In this document: positions 44,677-57,779 of the stretch, piece by piece | How positions within the stretch are numbered: the stretch's first letter is position 1 | Layout of the letters: every line of letters begins with the position of its first letter | Source: Lentzea alba | GTDB taxonomy: Bacteria > Actinomycetota > Actinomycetes > Mycobacteriales > Pseudonocardiaceae | Assembly (NCBI RefSeq): GCF_011067745.1 | Contig: NZ_JAAMPJ010000001.1 | Coordinates: 1,474,829-1,538,828, forward strand | DNA: 64,000 bases | Direction of reading: 5' to 3' | Program-made: the position numbers and the translations under genes | The notes under the pieces: generated by a model | What the model was told of the DNA's origin: nothing | The model's input: only the letters and a program-made list of their open reading frames with translations | Databases searched by the model: none

Positions 44677-46245
44677 TCACTTGCCTTCCTGCACGGTGAC
44701 CGGGTCGGTCACGCCGACCTCGGTCAGCGTCGCCCCGACAGTCGGGGTGATGACGTCGAGCACCGGCTGCGGGTAGAACCCGAGGGCCAGCACGATGACA
44801 ACGAGCGGTGCCAGCACTGCGATCTCGCGCTTGGTGAGGTCGCCGATGGCCGTCTTCTTCTCCGGGTCGCCGACCGCACCCGGACCCGCCGCCGCACCGA
44901 TGAGCGCGTCACCGCGCAGCGGGCCGGTCATGATCCGCTGGTAGAGCCACAGCACGTAGAGCGCCGCGAGCACCATGCCGACCGTCGCGATGATCGTGTA
45001 GACCGGCTGCGTCGGGAACGAGCCGATCAGCACCAGGAACTCGGAGACGAACGAGTTCGTGCCCGGCAGCGACAGCGTGGTCAGACCGGAGATCAGCAGC
45101 ATGCCGGCGAGCAGCGGCGCCACCTTCGACATGCCGCCGTAGTCGGAGATCAGCGACGAACCACCGCGGGCGATCACCATGCCGATCACCAGGATCAGCA
45201 TGCCGGTCGAGATCGAGTGGTTGAGCATGTACGACACCGAGCCCACACCCGCCTGCGACGTGAACGCGAAGATGCCGAGCGCGATGAAGCCGAAGTGGGC
45301 GATCGAGACGTAAGCCAGGAACCGCTTCATGTCCCGCTGACCCGTGGCGAGCAGCGATCCGTAAAGGACACCGGCCACCGCGAGCACCAGCACGAGCGGC
45401 GCCAGGTTCTTCGACGCCGTCGGGAACATCGGCAGCAGGTAGCGCAGCATGCCGAAGGTGCCGACCTTGTCCAGGATGCCGACGACGATCACCGTGACGC
45501 CGATGGGCGCCTCGGCGGCCGCGTCCGGCAGCCAGGTGTGGAACGGCACCAGCGGCGCCTTGATCGCGAACGCCAGGAAGAAGCCGAGGAACAACCAGGT
45601 CTGCGTCGTCGCGTCGGCGTCGCGGACCACCGTCACGAGCGTGGCCCAGTCGAACGTGCCCTTGCCCAGCTCGTCCGACGCCATCGCGTAGGCGCCGATC
45701 GCGGAGGCCAGCATGATCAGGCCGCCGAGGAACGAGTACAGGAAGAACTTGACCGCCGCGTACTGCCTGCGCGCGCCGCCGTAGCCGCCGATCAGGAAGT
45801 ACATCGGGATCAGCATGACCTCGAACAGCACGTAGAACAGGAAGACGTCGGTGGCGGCGAACACCGCGACCGTCACGGCCTCCTGCACCAGGATCAGCGC
45901 GAGGTACCCGCCCTGGGAACGACCGGCCGGCAGCTTCTCCGTCCAGCCGGCACCGATCACCAGCGGGATCAGCAGCGCGATGACCGCGATCATCACCAGT
46001 GCGATGCCGTCGATGCCGAACGAGAGCCGGACGCCGAACGACTCGATCCAGGTCACGCCGGACGCGAGCTGGATGCGCTCGCCGTCCGGGTCGTAGGCGG
46101 TCCACAGCAGAACGGCGAGCACGAGCTCGACGAGCGAGAACGCCAGTGCGACGAACTTCGCCTTCGTGTCGTTCTTGCGCAGGAACGCCACTACGAGCGC
46201 GCCGACCAGCGGCACCACCAGCAGTGCGATCAGAACCCAGGTCAC
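44677..46245 (-). CDS. nuoM: NADH-quinone oxidoreductase subunit M
   Basis: 522 aa proton-pumping membrane subunit: EVMLIPMYFLIGGYGGARRQYAAVKFFLYS, TWLPDAAAEAPIGVTVIVVGILDKVGTFG and AYVSIAHFGFIALGIFAF are the NuoM core. GTG start overlaps nuoL (GTGA). About fourteen transmembrane segments; length normal. Confidence 0.97.
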   Translation of the reverse strand: MTWVLIALLVVPLVGALVVAFLRKNDTKAKFVALAFSLVELVLAVLLWTAYDPDGERIQLASGVTWIESFGVRLSFGIDGIALVMIAVIALLIPLVIGAGWTEKLPAGRSQGGYLALILVQEAVTVAVFAATDVFLFYVLFEVMLIPMYFLIGGYGGARRQYAAVKFFLYSFLGGLIMLASAIGAYAMASDELGKGTFDWATLVTVVRDADATTQTWLFLGFFLAFAIKAPLVPFHTWLPDAAAEAPIGVTVIVVGILDKVGTFGMLRYLLPMFPTASKNLAPLVLVLAVAGVLYGSLLATGQRDMKRFLAYVSIAHFGFIALGIFAFTSQAGVGSVSYMLNHSISTGMLILVIGMVIARGGSSLISDYGGMSKVAPLLAGMLLISGLTTLSLPGTNSFVSEFLVLIGSFPTQPVYTIIATVGMVLAALYVLWLYQRIMTGPLRGDALIGAAAGPGAVGDPEKKTAIGDLTKREIAVLAPLVVIVLALGFYPQPVLDVITPTVGATLTEVGVTDPVTVQEGK

Positions 46246-48176
46246 GAGAACCTCACCACCAGGAGCGCCCCGAGCACGAAGATCGAGCCCAGCAGCATGG
46301 ACAGTGCGTAGGAGCGGACGAACCCGGTCTGCAGCCTGCGCAACCGGCCGGAGCTACCGCCGAGCAGCGCCGCGGTGCCGTTGACCAGACCGTCGACGCC
46401 CTTCAGGTCGAGGAACACCAGCGCGCGGGTGAGCCAGGTGCCCGGCCGCGCGAAGAGGGCCTCGTTCAGTGCGTTGCCGTAGAGGTCCGCACGAGCCGCG
46501 CGCACCGGGAACGACACCCGCGCCGGCCGCTCGACCGGCTGCTTGCCGCGGCCGAAGAGCAGGAACGCGAGACCGGCGCCGACCACCGCGAGCACGACGG
46601 TCAGGATCCCGACCATGCCGTGCGAGATCACGCCGTGCTCTTCCTTGAGCTCGCCCAGCGAGGGCTCCAGCCAGCCGGCCAGACGTCCGCCGGAGGAGAG
46701 GAACCAACCGCCACCAACCGAACCGACCGCCAGGATGATCATCGGGATGGTCATCGACAGCGGGGACTCGTGCGGGTGGTAGTCCTTGCCGTTCTCCGCC
46801 TTCAGGTCCTTCCAGCGGGGCTGGCCCAGGAAGACGAGGATCAGCAGGCGCGTCATGTAGAACGCGGTCAGCGCGGCACCGAGCAGTGCGACGCCGCCGA
46901 AGACCCACGGGCGCCAGCCTTCGCCGGTGAACGCCGCCGCGATGATGGCGTCCTTCGAGAAGTAGCCCGCGAACGGCGGGATGCCGATCAGCGCGAGGTA
47001 GCCGAGCGTCCAGGTGACGAAGGTGATCGGCAGGAACTTGTAGAGCCCGCCCATCCGGCGGATGTTGCCCTCGTCGTTCATGCCGTGCATGACCGAACCG
47101 GCACCGAGGAAGAGCCCTGCCTTGAAGAAACCGTGCGTCAGCAGGTGCATGATGCCCAGCGCGTACCCGATCGGGCCGAGGCCCACCGCGAGGATCATGT
47201 AACCGATCTGCGAGACCGTGGAGTACGCCAGGACTTTCTTGAAGTCGTCGTAGGCGCAACCGATGATGCAACCGATCAGCAGCGTGACGCCACCGATGAT
47301 CATCACGACGAGGCGGCCGTCCTCGCTCAGGTTGTAGAGCGGGTTCGAGCGGGCGATCAGGTACACACCCGCGGTGACCATCGTTGCCGCGTGGATCAGG
47401 GCGGACACCGGGGTCGGGCCGGCCATGGCGTCGGGCAACCAAGCCTGCAGCGGGAACTGACCGGACTTGCCGCAGGCGCCCAGGAGCAGCAGCAGCGTGA
47501 TCGCGAGGACCTCGGCGGACGAGAACTCGCTGACCCGGCTGAAGACCTCGGTGTACTGCGTGGTCCCGAGGCGGTTGAACATCAGGAAGATCGCGATGGC
47601 CAGACCCAGGTCACCGACGCGGTTCATCAGGAAGGCCTTCTTGGCCGCCGACGCCGCTTCCGGCTTGTACTGGTACCAGCCGATCAGCAGGTACGAGGCG
47701 AGACCGACGCCCTCCCAGCCGAAGTACAGGGTCACGAAACCGTTGCCCAGCACCAGCAGGAGCATCGCCGACACGAAGAGGTTGAGGTAGGCGAAGAACT
47801 TCCGCCTGCCTTCCTCGTGCGCCATGTAGCCGACCGAGTAGATGTGGATCAGCGAACCCACACCGGTGATCAGCAGCACGAACGTGAGCGACAGCGGGTC
47901 GATCCGCAGTCCGAACTCGACGGTCAGCGCGTTGATGTCCACCCAGTTGAACAGGTGCACGTTCTGCACCCGCTCCTCCGGCGACAGGCCGAGCGTCGAG
48001 AAGAACAGCGCGAGTCCGTAGCCGAACGCGCCGAGGATGGTGGCGCAGCCGAGCAGATGACCCCACTTGTCGGTGCGCTTGCCACCGACCAGCAGCACCG
48101 CCGCGCCGAACGCGGGCAGCGCCAACAGAAGCCAGGCGAGAGAAGCGATCCCGCTGGCGGCAACAGGTTCCGTCAC
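46242..48176 (-). CDS. nuoL: NADH-quinone oxidoreductase subunit L
   Basis: 644 aa. Largest proton-pumping subunit with the long lateral helix at its C-terminus (about 530-620). Core motifs: GWEGVGLASYLLIGWY, AAKKAFLMNRVGDLGLAIAIFL, GKSGQFPLQAWLPDAMAGPTPVSALIHAATMVTAGVYLIAR split over residues ~225-270, and AYSTVSQIGYM. Ten bases after nuoK. Confidence 0.97.
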   Translation of the reverse strand: MTEPVAASGIASLAWLLLALPAFGAAVLLVGGKRTDKWGHLLGCATILGAFGYGLALFFSTLGLSPEERVQNVHLFNWVDINALTVEFGLRIDPLSLTFVLLITGVGSLIHIYSVGYMAHEEGRRKFFAYLNLFVSAMLLLVLGNGFVTLYFGWEGVGLASYLLIGWYQYKPEAASAAKKAFLMNRVGDLGLAIAIFLMFNRLGTTQYTEVFSRVSEFSSAEVLAITLLLLLGACGKSGQFPLQAWLPDAMAGPTPVSALIHAATMVTAGVYLIARSNPLYNLSEDGRLVVMIIGGVTLLIGCIIGCAYDDFKKVLAYSTVSQIGYMILAVGLGPIGYALGIMHLLTHGFFKAGLFLGAGSVMHGMNDEGNIRRMGGLYKFLPITFVTWTLGYLALIGIPPFAGYFSKDAIIAAAFTGEGWRPWVFGGVALLGAALTAFYMTRLLILVFLGQPRWKDLKAENGKDYHPHESPLSMTIPMIILAVGSVGGGWFLSSGGRLAGWLEPSLGELKEEHGVISHGMVGILTVVLAVVGAGLAFLLFGRGKQPVERPARVSFPVRAARADLYGNALNEALFARPGTWLTRALVFLDLKGVDGLVNGTAALLGGSSGRLRRLQTGFVRSYALSMLLGSIFVLGALLVVRFS

Positions 48177-48186
48177 CGGTGACCCC

Positions 48187-48486
48187 TCAGTACTTCAGCA
48201 GGTTCGAGTCGTCGACCGAGGCCGAGCGACGCGTCCGGAAGATGGACATGATGATCGCGAGGCCGACCACGACCTCCGCCGCGGCGACGACCATCACGAA
48301 GAACGCCATCACCTGACCGTCGAGCGAGCCGTTGATCCGCGCGAACGTCACGAGGCTCAGGTTGACCGCGTTGAGCATGAGCTCGACGCACATGAACACC
48401 ACGATGGCGTTGCGGCGCACCAGGACGCCGACGGCGCCGATGCTGAACAGCAGTGCCGACAGCAGCAGGTAGTACGTGGGAGTCAC
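48187..48486 (-). CDS. nuoK: NADH-quinone oxidoreductase subunit K
   Basis: 99 aa, three transmembrane helices with the conserved buried glutamates ([24 protein letters not shown]). Links the ubiquinone/menaquinone channel to the pumping subunits. GTG start overlaps nuoJ stop. Confidence 0.97.
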   Translation of the reverse strand: MTPTYYLLLSALLFSIGAVGVLVRRNAIVVFMCVELMLNAVNLSLVTFARINGSLDGQVMAFFVMVVAAAEVVVGLAIIMSIFRTRRSASVDDSNLLKY

Positions 48487-49331
48487 GACTCACTTCCCTT
48501 GAGCGCGTGCGCGTCGGCCTCGTGCCCGGTGCCGGCCACGTCGGCGACGTCGTCCGAGAGCGTGGCCTTGTCGGTCGCCTCGATGACCTCGAACAGCGAC
48601 TCCTCCGAGACGCTGCCGTCGGGCAGCAGCGCGGGGGTGGCGACGGAGTTCGCGGTGGCGAAGACACCCGGACCGGGGATGGACCCGACCCGCTTGCCCT
48701 CCTGGAAGCGCTCCTCGACGAGTTCCTTCTGCGTCTTCTTGGAGGGTTTCCCGTCCCGGCCGACGAAGGCCAGGATCATCGCGCCGAGGGCGGCGGTGAT
48801 CAGCAGCGCCGACGTGAGCTCGAACGCGAACAGGTAGTCCGTGAAGAGCTTCTGGCCGATGTTGCCGACGTTGCCGCCGTTCGTGGTGTTCGCCTCGGCC
48901 AGGCCCCTGGACTCGACCGAGGTGAGCGCGCGGGCGACGGAACCGACCATCAGGACGGCGAACCCGATGCCGAGCAACGCGGCCGCGAGTCGCTGGCCGC
49001 GGATCACTTCGACCACGGAGTCCGAACTGTCCCGGCCGACCATCATCAGCACGAACAGGAACAGCATCATGATCGCGCCGGTGTAGACGATGATCTGCAC
49101 GAAGCCGAGGAACGGCGCCTGCTGGATCATGTACAGCACACCGAGGCTGAGCATCGTCACCACGAGCCACAGCGCGGAGTGCACCGCGTTGCGCGCGAAG
49201 AGCATGCCGAGCGCGCCGGCCAGCGCGAGCGGGCCGAGGATCCAGAACGAGATCGCCTCGCCCGTCGTCACGACGTCGGCGACGCGCTGCACCGGTTCCG
49301 GCTGCTGCGCCAGGAACGTCAAGAGGCTCAC
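48483..49331 (-). CDS. nuoJ: NADH-quinone oxidoreductase subunit J
   Basis: 282 aa. Five transmembrane helices in the first ~190 residues ([48 protein letters not shown] split across two helices, with the conserved [12 protein letters not shown]). The C-terminal ~90 residues are a soluble charged tail ([20 protein letters not shown]...) that is longer than in E. coli NuoJ, an actinobacterial feature. Confidence 0.96.
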   Translation of the reverse strand: MSLLTFLAQQPEPVQRVADVVTTGEAISFWILGPLALAGALGMLFARNAVHSALWLVVTMLSLGVLYMIQQAPFLGFVQIIVYTGAIMMLFLFVLMMVGRDSSDSVVEVIRGQRLAAALLGIGFAVLMVGSVARALTSVESRGLAEANTTNGGNVGNIGQKLFTDYLFAFELTSALLITAALGAMILAFVGRDGKPSKKTQKELVEERFQEGKRVGSIPGPGVFATANSVATPALLPDGSVSEESLFEVIEATDKATLSDDVADVAGTGHEADAHALKGSES

Positions 49332-49861
49332 TGCTGTGTCCCCTTACCTTCTTGGGCCACCTTCGCGAGCTGCGGACCGTTCACGTAGTAGTCCTGCTCG
49401 TTTTCGCCCAGCCGCATCGGGTGCGGCGGCTGCTCCATGCCGGGCAGCAGCGGGGCGAGCAGGTCCTCCTTGGTGAAGATCAGGTCCTGGCGGTTGTCGT
49501 CGGCGAGCTCGTACTCGTTCGTCATCGTGAGCGAACGGGTCGGGCAGGCCTCGATGCACAGGCCGCAGCCGATGCAGCGCAGGTAGTTGATCTGGTAGTC
49601 GGCACCGAAGCGCTCACCGGGCGAGTAGCGCGCTTCCTCGGTGTTGTCGCCACCCTCGACGAAGATCGCGTCCGCCGGGCAGGCCCACGCGCACAGCTCG
49701 CAGCCGACGCACTTCTCCAGCCCGTCCGGGTGCCGGTTCAGCTGGTGACGGCCGTGGAACCGCGGCGCGGTCACCTTCTTGACCTCGGGGTACTCCTCCG
49801 TCACCACCTTCTTGAACATGGTGCCGAAGGTGACGCCGAAGCCTTTGAGGGACTCGAACAT
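49328..49861 (-). CDS. nuoI: NADH-quinone oxidoreductase subunit I
   Basis: 177 aa with two [4Fe-4S] motifs, [16 protein letters not shown] and [16 protein letters not shown], carrying electrons to N2 in NuoB. N-terminal amphipathic region ([20 protein letters not shown]) docks on the membrane arm. Differs from the accessory copy at 23160-23612 by a longer tail and normal order in the operon. Confidence 0.97.
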   Translation of the reverse strand: MFESLKGFGVTFGTMFKKVVTEEYPEVKKVTAPRFHGRHQLNRHPDGLEKCVGCELCAWACPADAIFVEGGDNTEEARYSPGERFGADYQINYLRCIGCGLCIEACPTRSLTMTNEYELADDNRQDLIFTKEDLLAPLLPGMEQPPHPMRLGENEQDYYVNGPQLAKVAQEGKGTQQ

Positions 49862-49863
49862 CC

Positions 49864-51183
49864 CTACTCAGCCTCCTTACCGGTGGTGACGGCTGCCGTC
49901 TCCTTGGGGAGGTTGGCGACCTTGACCTTGCGCTTGGGCGCAGCCTTGGGGACAACGAGATCGAGCGGCGGCACCGGGAAGCCCGAACCCGCGAGCGGAA
50001 CGCCCTTGGTGTCCTGGACCTTCTTGTCCGGCAGCAGGAACGAGACCAGCAGCACGAGGCCGACGATCACGCCGAGCGCGATGAGCCGCTGCGCCGTGGA
50101 GAGCTCCTGGATCGCACCGGTGCGGATGACCGCGACGGCCATGATCCAGACGAGGCTGGTCGGGACGAGCACCTTCCAGCCCAGCTTCATGAACTGGTCG
50201 TAGCGCAGGCGGGGAAGCGTGCCGCGCAGCCAGATGAAGAGGAAGAGGAACGCCAGCGTCTTGATGATGAACCAGAGCAGGCCCCACCAGCCGGTGTTCA
50301 TGAACTCGCCGCTCCACGGTGCCTTGTAGCCGCCGAGGAAGAGCGTGGTCGCGAGCGCCGAGACGGTGACCATGTTGACGTACTCGGCGAGGAAGAACAG
50401 CGCGAACTTCAGCGAGCTGTACTCCGTGTGGAAACCACCGACCAGCTCCGACTCGGCCTCGGGGAGGTCGAACGGAGCGCGGTTGGTCTCGCCGACCATC
50501 GACACCACGTAGATCACGAAGCTGGGGAACAGCAGGAAGCCGAACCAGCCGGGGAACGCGCCGAGCACCGTGCTCGCCTGAGCGTTGACGATGTCACCGG
50601 TCGACATCGAGCCGGTGAACATGATCACCGCGACGATCGACAGGCCCATCGCGATCTCGTAGGAGATCACCTGCGCGGCCGAACGCAGGGCGCCGAGCAG
50701 CGGGTACGGCGAGCCGGAGGCCCAGCCGGACAGCACGATGCCGTAGACGCCGAGCGAGGAGCAGGCCAGCACCACCAGCACGCCGACCGGGAGGTCGACG
50801 AGCTGCAGCGCGGTCTGCTGGCCGAACAGGTTGACCTCGCCCGCGAGCGGGATCACCGAGAACGCGAGGAACGCGGGGATGCAGGAGATCACCGGGGCGA
50901 GGAAGAACACCCACTTGTCCGCGAGGACCGGGCGGATGTCCTCCTTGAACGCGAGCTTCAGACCGTCCGCGAGCGACTGCAGCCAGCCGTTCGGGCCGAC
51001 CCGGTTCGGGCCGGGGCGGTGCTGCATCCGCGCGACGACCTTGCGCTCCCAGTTGATCATGAACAGGGTCATGACCACGAGGAAGGCGAAGATCCCGACG
51101 ACCTTGATCAGGACCAGCCAGATCGGGTCGTCCGCGAGCAGCTTGGCGGTCTCGCCGTTCTCCGCGAGCACGTGCTGGATCAT
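49864..51183 (-). CDS. nuoH: NADH-quinone oxidoreductase subunit H
   Basis: 439 aa, eight transmembrane helices; quinone-chamber subunit. Motifs [32 protein letters not shown] (split), and [29 protein letters not shown] (split). A ~60-residue basic/proline-rich C-terminal tail ([19 protein letters not shown]) is the usual actinobacterial addition. ATG start overlaps the nuoG stop. Confidence 0.97.
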   Translation of the reverse strand: MIQHVLAENGETAKLLADDPIWLVLIKVVGIFAFLVVMTLFMINWERKVVARMQHRPGPNRVGPNGWLQSLADGLKLAFKEDIRPVLADKWVFFLAPVISCIPAFLAFSVIPLAGEVNLFGQQTALQLVDLPVGVLVVLACSSLGVYGIVLSGWASGSPYPLLGALRSAAQVISYEIAMGLSIVAVIMFTGSMSTGDIVNAQASTVLGAFPGWFGFLLFPSFVIYVVSMVGETNRAPFDLPEAESELVGGFHTEYSSLKFALFFLAEYVNMVTVSALATTLFLGGYKAPWSGEFMNTGWWGLLWFIIKTLAFLFLFIWLRGTLPRLRYDQFMKLGWKVLVPTSLVWIMAVAVIRTGAIQELSTAQRLIALGVIVGLVLLVSFLLPDKKVQDTKGVPLAGSGFPVPPLDLVVPKAAPKRKVKVANLPKETAAVTTGKEAE

Positions 51184-53635
51184 GACTTCACCCCAGAGGA
51201 AGATCCGCCGCTGACGGAGACGATCGAGCCGTGGCCCGCGCCGAGCGTGGCCCGGACGGTCACGTCACCCGAGTTGGTGGGCAGCCAGATGACGCCCTCG
51301 GGCAGGTCGTCGGTCTCGACCGGCAGCGTGATGGCGCCGCGCTCGGTGGAGACCGTGACGTAGCCGCCGGTCTCCAGGCCGAACTGCTGCGCGGTGGCCT
51401 CGGCGACCTTCGCGACGACCGGGCGTGCGGTGCCGGCCAGGTGCGGCTCGTCCACCTGCAGCGAGCCGTTGCCGATCAGGCGGTGCCAGGTGGCGAGGAC
51501 CGCCTTGCCCGCACCGGCCGGGCTCTGCAGCGGCGCGGCGACGTTGAGCGAGGAACCGCTCGGGACGCCCTCGCCCAGGCGGGCGAGGTCGGCGGCCGCG
51601 GCGGCGGGCGTCTGCGTGAACAGGTCCGCGTCCATCTCCACCGCGAGGGTGTCGAGCACGCGGCAGTCCGAAAGCGAACCGGTGCCTTCGAGAATCGTGC
51701 CGAACTCGCGGCGGCGGCCCTCCCAGTTGAGGAAGCTGCCGGACTTCTCGGCCGCCGGGGCGATCGGGAGCACGACGTCGGCGTGCGCGGTGGCCGCGCT
51801 CGGCCGCTGCTCCAGGCTCACGATGAACGCGGCTCCGGCCAGCGCCTTCTCGGCGAGGGCGGGGTCCGGCAGGTCGAACGGGTCGACGCCGCCGACCACC
51901 AGGCCGGACAGGTCGCCGTTCGCGGCGGCGGTGAGGATCGCGGTGGTGTCACGGCCCGGCGTCGCCGGGATCGTGCCCTCCTCGACGCCCCAGGTCCGTT
52001 CGACCTCGGTGCGGGCGGCCGCGTTCGCGACGTGGCGTCCGCCGGGCAGCAGGTTCGGCGTGGCACCGACCGCGAGCGCACCGCGCTCACCGGCACGGCG
52101 CGGGATCCACGCGACCTTGGCGCCGGTGCGCTCCGCCAGCCGCGCGACCGCGGTGAACGCGCCGGGGATCTCGGCGGCGCGCTCGCCGACCAGGATCACC
52201 GCGCCGGGCTTGCCCAGCAGGTCGACGACGTCGGAAGCGTGCTCCGGCAACGCGTTCAGCGCGTTGGCCTCGGATCCGGGCACGCACGCGAGCAGCGTGC
52301 CGAAGGTCTTCTCGACGGCCGGGGTGGTGAACTGGCCGAGGTGGAAGACCTTCGTGGTGCCCTTGCGAGCGGCCTTGCGCAGGCGCAGGAAGACGATCGG
52401 GGCCTCTTCCTCGGGCTCGAACGCGACCAGCAACGCGGCCGGTGCGGACTCGATGCCCTGGAAGGTGACGCCGTTGTCCGGGTTGGTGAACACCGTGGTG
52501 CCGGACAGGAACTCCAGCTCCTCGGCGCTGTGCGGCCGGGCGCGGAAGTCGATGTCGTTGGTGCGCAACGCGATCCGGGCGAACTTCGAGTACGCGTAGG
52601 CGTCCTCGACGGTCAGCCGGCCACCGGTGAGGACACCGACGCCGTTCGCGTCACGGGCCGCCGCCAGACCGGCCGCCGCGACCTGCAGCGCCTCGGTCCA
52701 GGAAGACTCGCGCAGCTCACCGGTCTCCTCGTCGCGCACCAGCGGCCGCTTGATGCGGTCGGCCGTCGTGGCGTAGCGGAAGGCGAACCGGCCCTTGTCG
52801 CAGATCCACTCCTCGTTGACCTGCGGGTCGTCGCCGGCGAGCTTGCGCTGCACCTTGCCGCGCCGCCAGTCGGTGCGCTCGGCACAACCGGAGGAGCAGT
52901 GCTCGCAGACGCTCGGCGTCGACACGAGGTCGAACGGGCGGGCGCGGAACCGGTAGGCGGCACTGGTGAGAGCACCGACCGGGCAGATCTGGATGGTGTT
53001 GCCGGAGAAGTAGCTCTGGAACGGCTTCTCCTGCGCCGTACCGATCTGCTGCTGCGCACCGCGCTCCAGCAGTTCGATGAACGGGTCACCGGCGATCTGC
53101 GCGGAGAACCGGGTGCAGCGCTGGCAGAGCACGCAGCGTTCGCGGTCGAGCAACACCTGGGTGGAGATGTTGATCGGCTTCGGGAACGTCCGCTTGTGCT
53201 CGTGGAAGCGGGAGTCGCTGCGACCGTGCGCGATGGCCTGGTTCTGCAGCGGGCACTCACCGCCCTTGTCGCAGATCGGGCAGTCCAGCGGGTGGTTGAT
53301 GAGCAGCAGCTCCATCACACCCTGCTGGGCCTTGTCCGCGACCGGCGAGGTCAGCTGGGTCTTCACGACCATGCCGTCCGCGACCGTCATCGTGCAGGAG
53401 GCCTGCGGCTTCGGCATCGGCCGGCCGCCCATCTCGACCTCGACGAGACACTGGCGGCAGGCGCCCGCGGGCTCCAGCAGCGGGTGGTCGCAGAAGCGCG
53501 GGATGACGGTGCCGAGTCGTTCCGCGGTGCGGATCAGCAGCTCACCCTTCGGCGCAACAACTTCCACGCCGTCGATGACGAGCTTGACGTGACCCTCCGG
53601 CACGACGATCTCGGTGCTCTTGTCAGGGGCGATGG

Positions 53636-53639
<4 letters not shown>
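51180..53639 (-). CDS. nuoG: NADH-quinone oxidoreductase subunit G
   Basis: 819 aa from ATG 53639, which overlaps the nuoF stop (ATGA). N-terminal [2Fe-2S] ([21 protein letters not shown]), then the His/Cys [4Fe-4S] and [18 protein letters not shown] motifs, then a molybdopterin-oxidoreductase-like domain (from about 220). Distributes electrons from NuoEF along the Fe-S chain. Ends with a molydopterin-dinucleotide-like domain. Confidence 0.97.
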
Positions 53640-54916
<1,277 letters not shown>

Positions 54917-54928
54917 GTGGTGTTCCCC

Positions 54929-55645
54929 CTACTTCTTTTCCGGCAGGGCGGGGAACTCGGCGTTGGCCGGCATCTTCGGTGCGTCCCAGCCGCGGTCCTT
55001 CGCGATCTGGGCGCCCCGGAGCGTCTCCGGCGCCGCCGACGGTCCGTCGAGGTCCGCGTCGCGACCCTCGAAGAAGCCGGCGAGCTGCAGTTCCGCCTGC
55101 TTGAAATCGGTGAGCGGGGCGCCGCGCGTGGGGGCGGGCCTGTCCCCCGACTGCAACGCCTTCACGAGGCCCAGCGCCTTGTCCGGCGTCTGGTTGTCGT
55201 AGAACTCGTAGTTCACCTGGAGAACCGGGCCGAGGTCGCACGCGGCGAGGCACTCGGCGTGCTCCAGGGTGATCGAGCCCGGCGTGCCCGGCTCGCCCGC
55301 GGTCTCCTCGTGGCCCACCCCGAGGTGGTCCTTGAGGGTCTTGTAGATGTCGTCGCCGCCGAGCGCCGCGCACAGCGTGTTCGTGCACACGCTGACCAGG
55401 TGCTCACCGCACGGGCGGCGCTTGTACATCGTGTAGAACGTCGCGACCGCGCTGACCTCGGCCTCGCTCAGGTCGAGCTGCCCGGCGCAGAACCGGATGC
55501 CCTCCTGGCTCACGTAGCCCTCGACCGACTGCACCAGGTGCAGCATCGGCAGCAGCGCACTGCGGGACTGCGGGTAGCGGGCGATGATCGCCTGCGCGCG
55601 GTCCACAGTGGACTGGTCGAAAGTTTGTTCTGGCGCCTGAGTCAT
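54929..55645 (-). CDS. nuoE: NADH-quinone oxidoreductase subunit E
   Basis: 238 aa from ATG 55645, which overlaps the nuoD stop (ATGA); the longer frame upstream duplicates nuoD sequence. Thioredoxin-fold [2Fe-2S] protein: [14 protein letters not shown] and [20 protein letters not shown] provide the four cysteines. The final ~70 residues are a charged extension beyond the E. coli size. Confidence 0.97.
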   Translation of the reverse strand: MTQAPEQTFDQSTVDRAQAIIARYPQSRSALLPMLHLVQSVEGYVSQEGIRFCAGQLDLSEAEVSAVATFYTMYKRRPCGEHLVSVCTNTLCAALGGDDIYKTLKDHLGVGHEETAGEPGTPGSITLEHAECLAACDLGPVLQVNYEFYDNQTPDKALGLVKALQSGDRPAPTRGAPLTDFKQAELQLAGFFEGRDADLDGPSAAPETLRGAQIAKDRGWDAPKMPANAEFPALPEKK

Positions 55646-57039
55646 CGGTCGCAACCACCCATCACGGGGTCGATCGAGGCGACGGACGCGATGACGTCGG
55701 CGACCATGCCGCCCTCGCACATCGCGGGCATCGACTGGAGGTTCACGAAGCTGGGCTCGCGCAGGTGCACGCGCATCGGGCGGGTGCCGCCGTCGGAGAC
55801 GACGTGGTAGCCCAGCTCACCGCGCGGCGACTCGACCGGCACGTACACCTGGCCGGACGGCACCTTGAAGCCCTCGGTCACCAGCTTGAAGTGGTGGATC
55901 AGGGACTCCATCGACTGGCCCATGATCTTGCGGACGTGCTCGAGCGAGTTGCCCATGCCGTCGCTGCCGATCGTGAGCTGCGCGGGCCACGCGATCTTGG
56001 CGTCCTCGACCATCACCGGACCGGTCGGCAGGTTCTTCACGACCTGCTTGATGATCTTCAGCGACTGGTGCATCTCCTCGAGACGCAGCAGGTACCGCGC
56101 GAAGCAGTCCGCCGCGTTCGAGGTGGGCACGTCGAAGGAGTAGTTCTCGTAGCCGCTGTACGGCTCGATCTTGCGCAGGTCCCAGCCGAGGCCGGCGGAG
56201 CGCAGGATCGGGCCGGTGATGCCGAGGGCGAGGCACGCGTCGACGGGCAGGTAGCCCACGCCCGCGAGGCGGTTGCGCCAGATCGGCTGGCCGGTGAGCA
56301 GCTTGTCGTAGTCCGGCAGCCGCTTTTCCATGATCTTGACGAACGCGGTGATCTTCTCGACCGCGTCGTCCGGCAGGTCCTGCGCGAGACCGCCCGGCCG
56401 GATGAACGCGTGGTTCATGCGCAGACCGGTGAGGTGCTCCAGCAGGTGCAGGGCCTCTTCGCGCTCGCGGAAGCCGGAGGTCATGCCGGTCAGCGCACCG
56501 AGCTCCATACCGCCGGTGGCGAGCGCGACGAGGTGCGAGCTGATCCGGTTGATCTCCATCAGCAGCACGCGGATGGCCTGCGCCTTGTCCGGCACCGTGA
56601 CGCCGAGCAGCTTCTCGACCGACATGCAGTACGCGGCCTCGTGGTGCAGCGGCGCCAGGTAGTCGGTGCGCGTGATGAACGTGACGCCCTGGACCCAGTT
56701 GCGGTACTCGAGGTTCTTCTCGATGCCGGTGTGCAGGTAGCCGATGACGCTGCGGGCGTGAGTGACGGTCTCACCCTCCAGCTCCAGCACCAGGCGGAGC
56801 ACGCCGTGCGTCGAGGGGTGCTGCGGGCCGAGGTTCATGACGATGCGCTCGTCGTGAACGGCGTCCGCGAGCACGTCGTCCCAGTCGCCGCCGGTCACCG
56901 TGTAGACGGTGCCCTCGGTGGTCCTGCGGGAGTCCGCGATCTCCGGGGTCTCCGTGCGGGTGTTGACGTCGTCCGTGCTGTCGCTACCGGTCGCGCTGGT
57001 GTTCGTCCCGGTGGTGACGTCGGAAAGCCGCTCGGTCAT
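55642..57039 (-). CDS. nuoD: NADH-quinone oxidoreductase subunit D
   Basis: 465 aa. 49-kDa/NiFe-hydrogenase-like subunit lining the quinone site: [40 protein letters not shown], and a C-terminal [11 protein letters not shown]. The first ~65 residues (Thr/Ser/Asp-rich) are an actinobacterial extension. Overlaps nuoC (ATGA). Confidence 0.97.
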   Translation of the reverse strand: MTERLSDVTTGTNTSATGSDSTDDVNTRTETPEIADSRRTTEGTVYTVTGGDWDDVLADAVHDERIVMNLGPQHPSTHGVLRLVLELEGETVTHARSVIGYLHTGIEKNLEYRNWVQGVTFITRTDYLAPLHHEAAYCMSVEKLLGVTVPDKAQAIRVLLMEINRISSHLVALATGGMELGALTGMTSGFREREEALHLLEHLTGLRMNHAFIRPGGLAQDLPDDAVEKITAFVKIMEKRLPDYDKLLTGQPIWRNRLAGVGYLPVDACLALGITGPILRSAGLGWDLRKIEPYSGYENYSFDVPTSNAADCFARYLLRLEEMHQSLKIIKQVVKNLPTGPVMVEDAKIAWPAQLTIGSDGMGNSLEHVRKIMGQSMESLIHHFKLVTEGFKVPSGQVYVPVESPRGELGYHVVSDGGTRPMRVHLREPSFVNLQSMPAMCEGGMVADVIASVASIDPVMGGCDR

Positions 57040-57779
57040 GAGTACGACCGCCTCTGGTCCGGCGGAGGAATCTCCGCGCCCTTGTACTCCACCGGGATGC
57101 CGCCCAGCGGGTAGTCCTTGCGCTGGGGGTGCCCGTCCCAGTCGTCCGGCATGAGGATGCGGGTCAGTCCGGGGTGACCGTCGTAGATGATCCCGAACAT
57201 GTCCCAGGTCTCGCGCTCCTGCCAGTCCGCCGTCGGGTAGACCTCGACGAGGCTCGGCACGTGCGGGTGCTCGACGTCGACCGCGACCTCCAGCCGGATG
57301 CGGCGGCGGTACGTCATCGACGTGAGGTGCGTGACCGAGTGCAGGCGCTGCGGCACTTCGGCGCCGTAGTCGACACCGGAGACCGAGCTGCAGAGCTCGA
57401 AGCGCAGCGACGGGGTGTCGCGGCAGATGCGCGCGACCTCCAGCAACGTCTCCGGCAGGAGGTAGAAGGTGATCTCGCCGCGGTCGACGGTCACCTGCTG
57501 CACCGTGTCGGCGGGCAGGCCCTTGTCGCTGATCGCGGCGAACAGCTCGTCGGCGACCTCGTCGAACCAGCCGCCGTACGGGCGCTCGGACGGAGCGGCC
57601 ACGTGGGCGGGCAGGCGCAGGCCACCGAAGCCGGACGTGTCACCGGAGCCGGTGACGCCGAAGAGGCCCTTGCGCTCCTTGCCCGCGAAGATCGGTGCCT
57701 TGGCTTCTGCGCCGTTGGTCTTTTCGAGGCCCTCTCCAGCGCGGTCGGCGCTGGAGTGCTCTCCCCCTGGCTCGGTCAC
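57036..57779 (-). CDS. nuoC: NADH-quinone oxidoreductase subunit C
   Basis: 247 aa from the GTG at 57779 that overlaps the nuoB stop (GTGA). About 75 extra N-terminal residues, then the 30-kDa domain with [22 protein letters not shown] and [16 protein letters not shown]. Compare the shorter accessory NuoC at 23609-24148. Confidence 0.97.
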   Translation of the reverse strand: MTEPGGEHSSADRAGEGLEKTNGAEAKAPIFAGKERKGLFGVTGSGDTSGFGGLRLPAHVAAPSERPYGGWFDEVADELFAAISDKGLPADTVQQVTVDRGEITFYLLPETLLEVARICRDTPSLRFELCSSVSGVDYGAEVPQRLHSVTHLTSMTYRRRIRLEVAVDVEHPHVPSLVEVYPTADWQERETWDMFGIIYDGHPGLTRILMPDDWDGHPQRKDYPLGGIPVEYKGAEIPPPDQRRSYS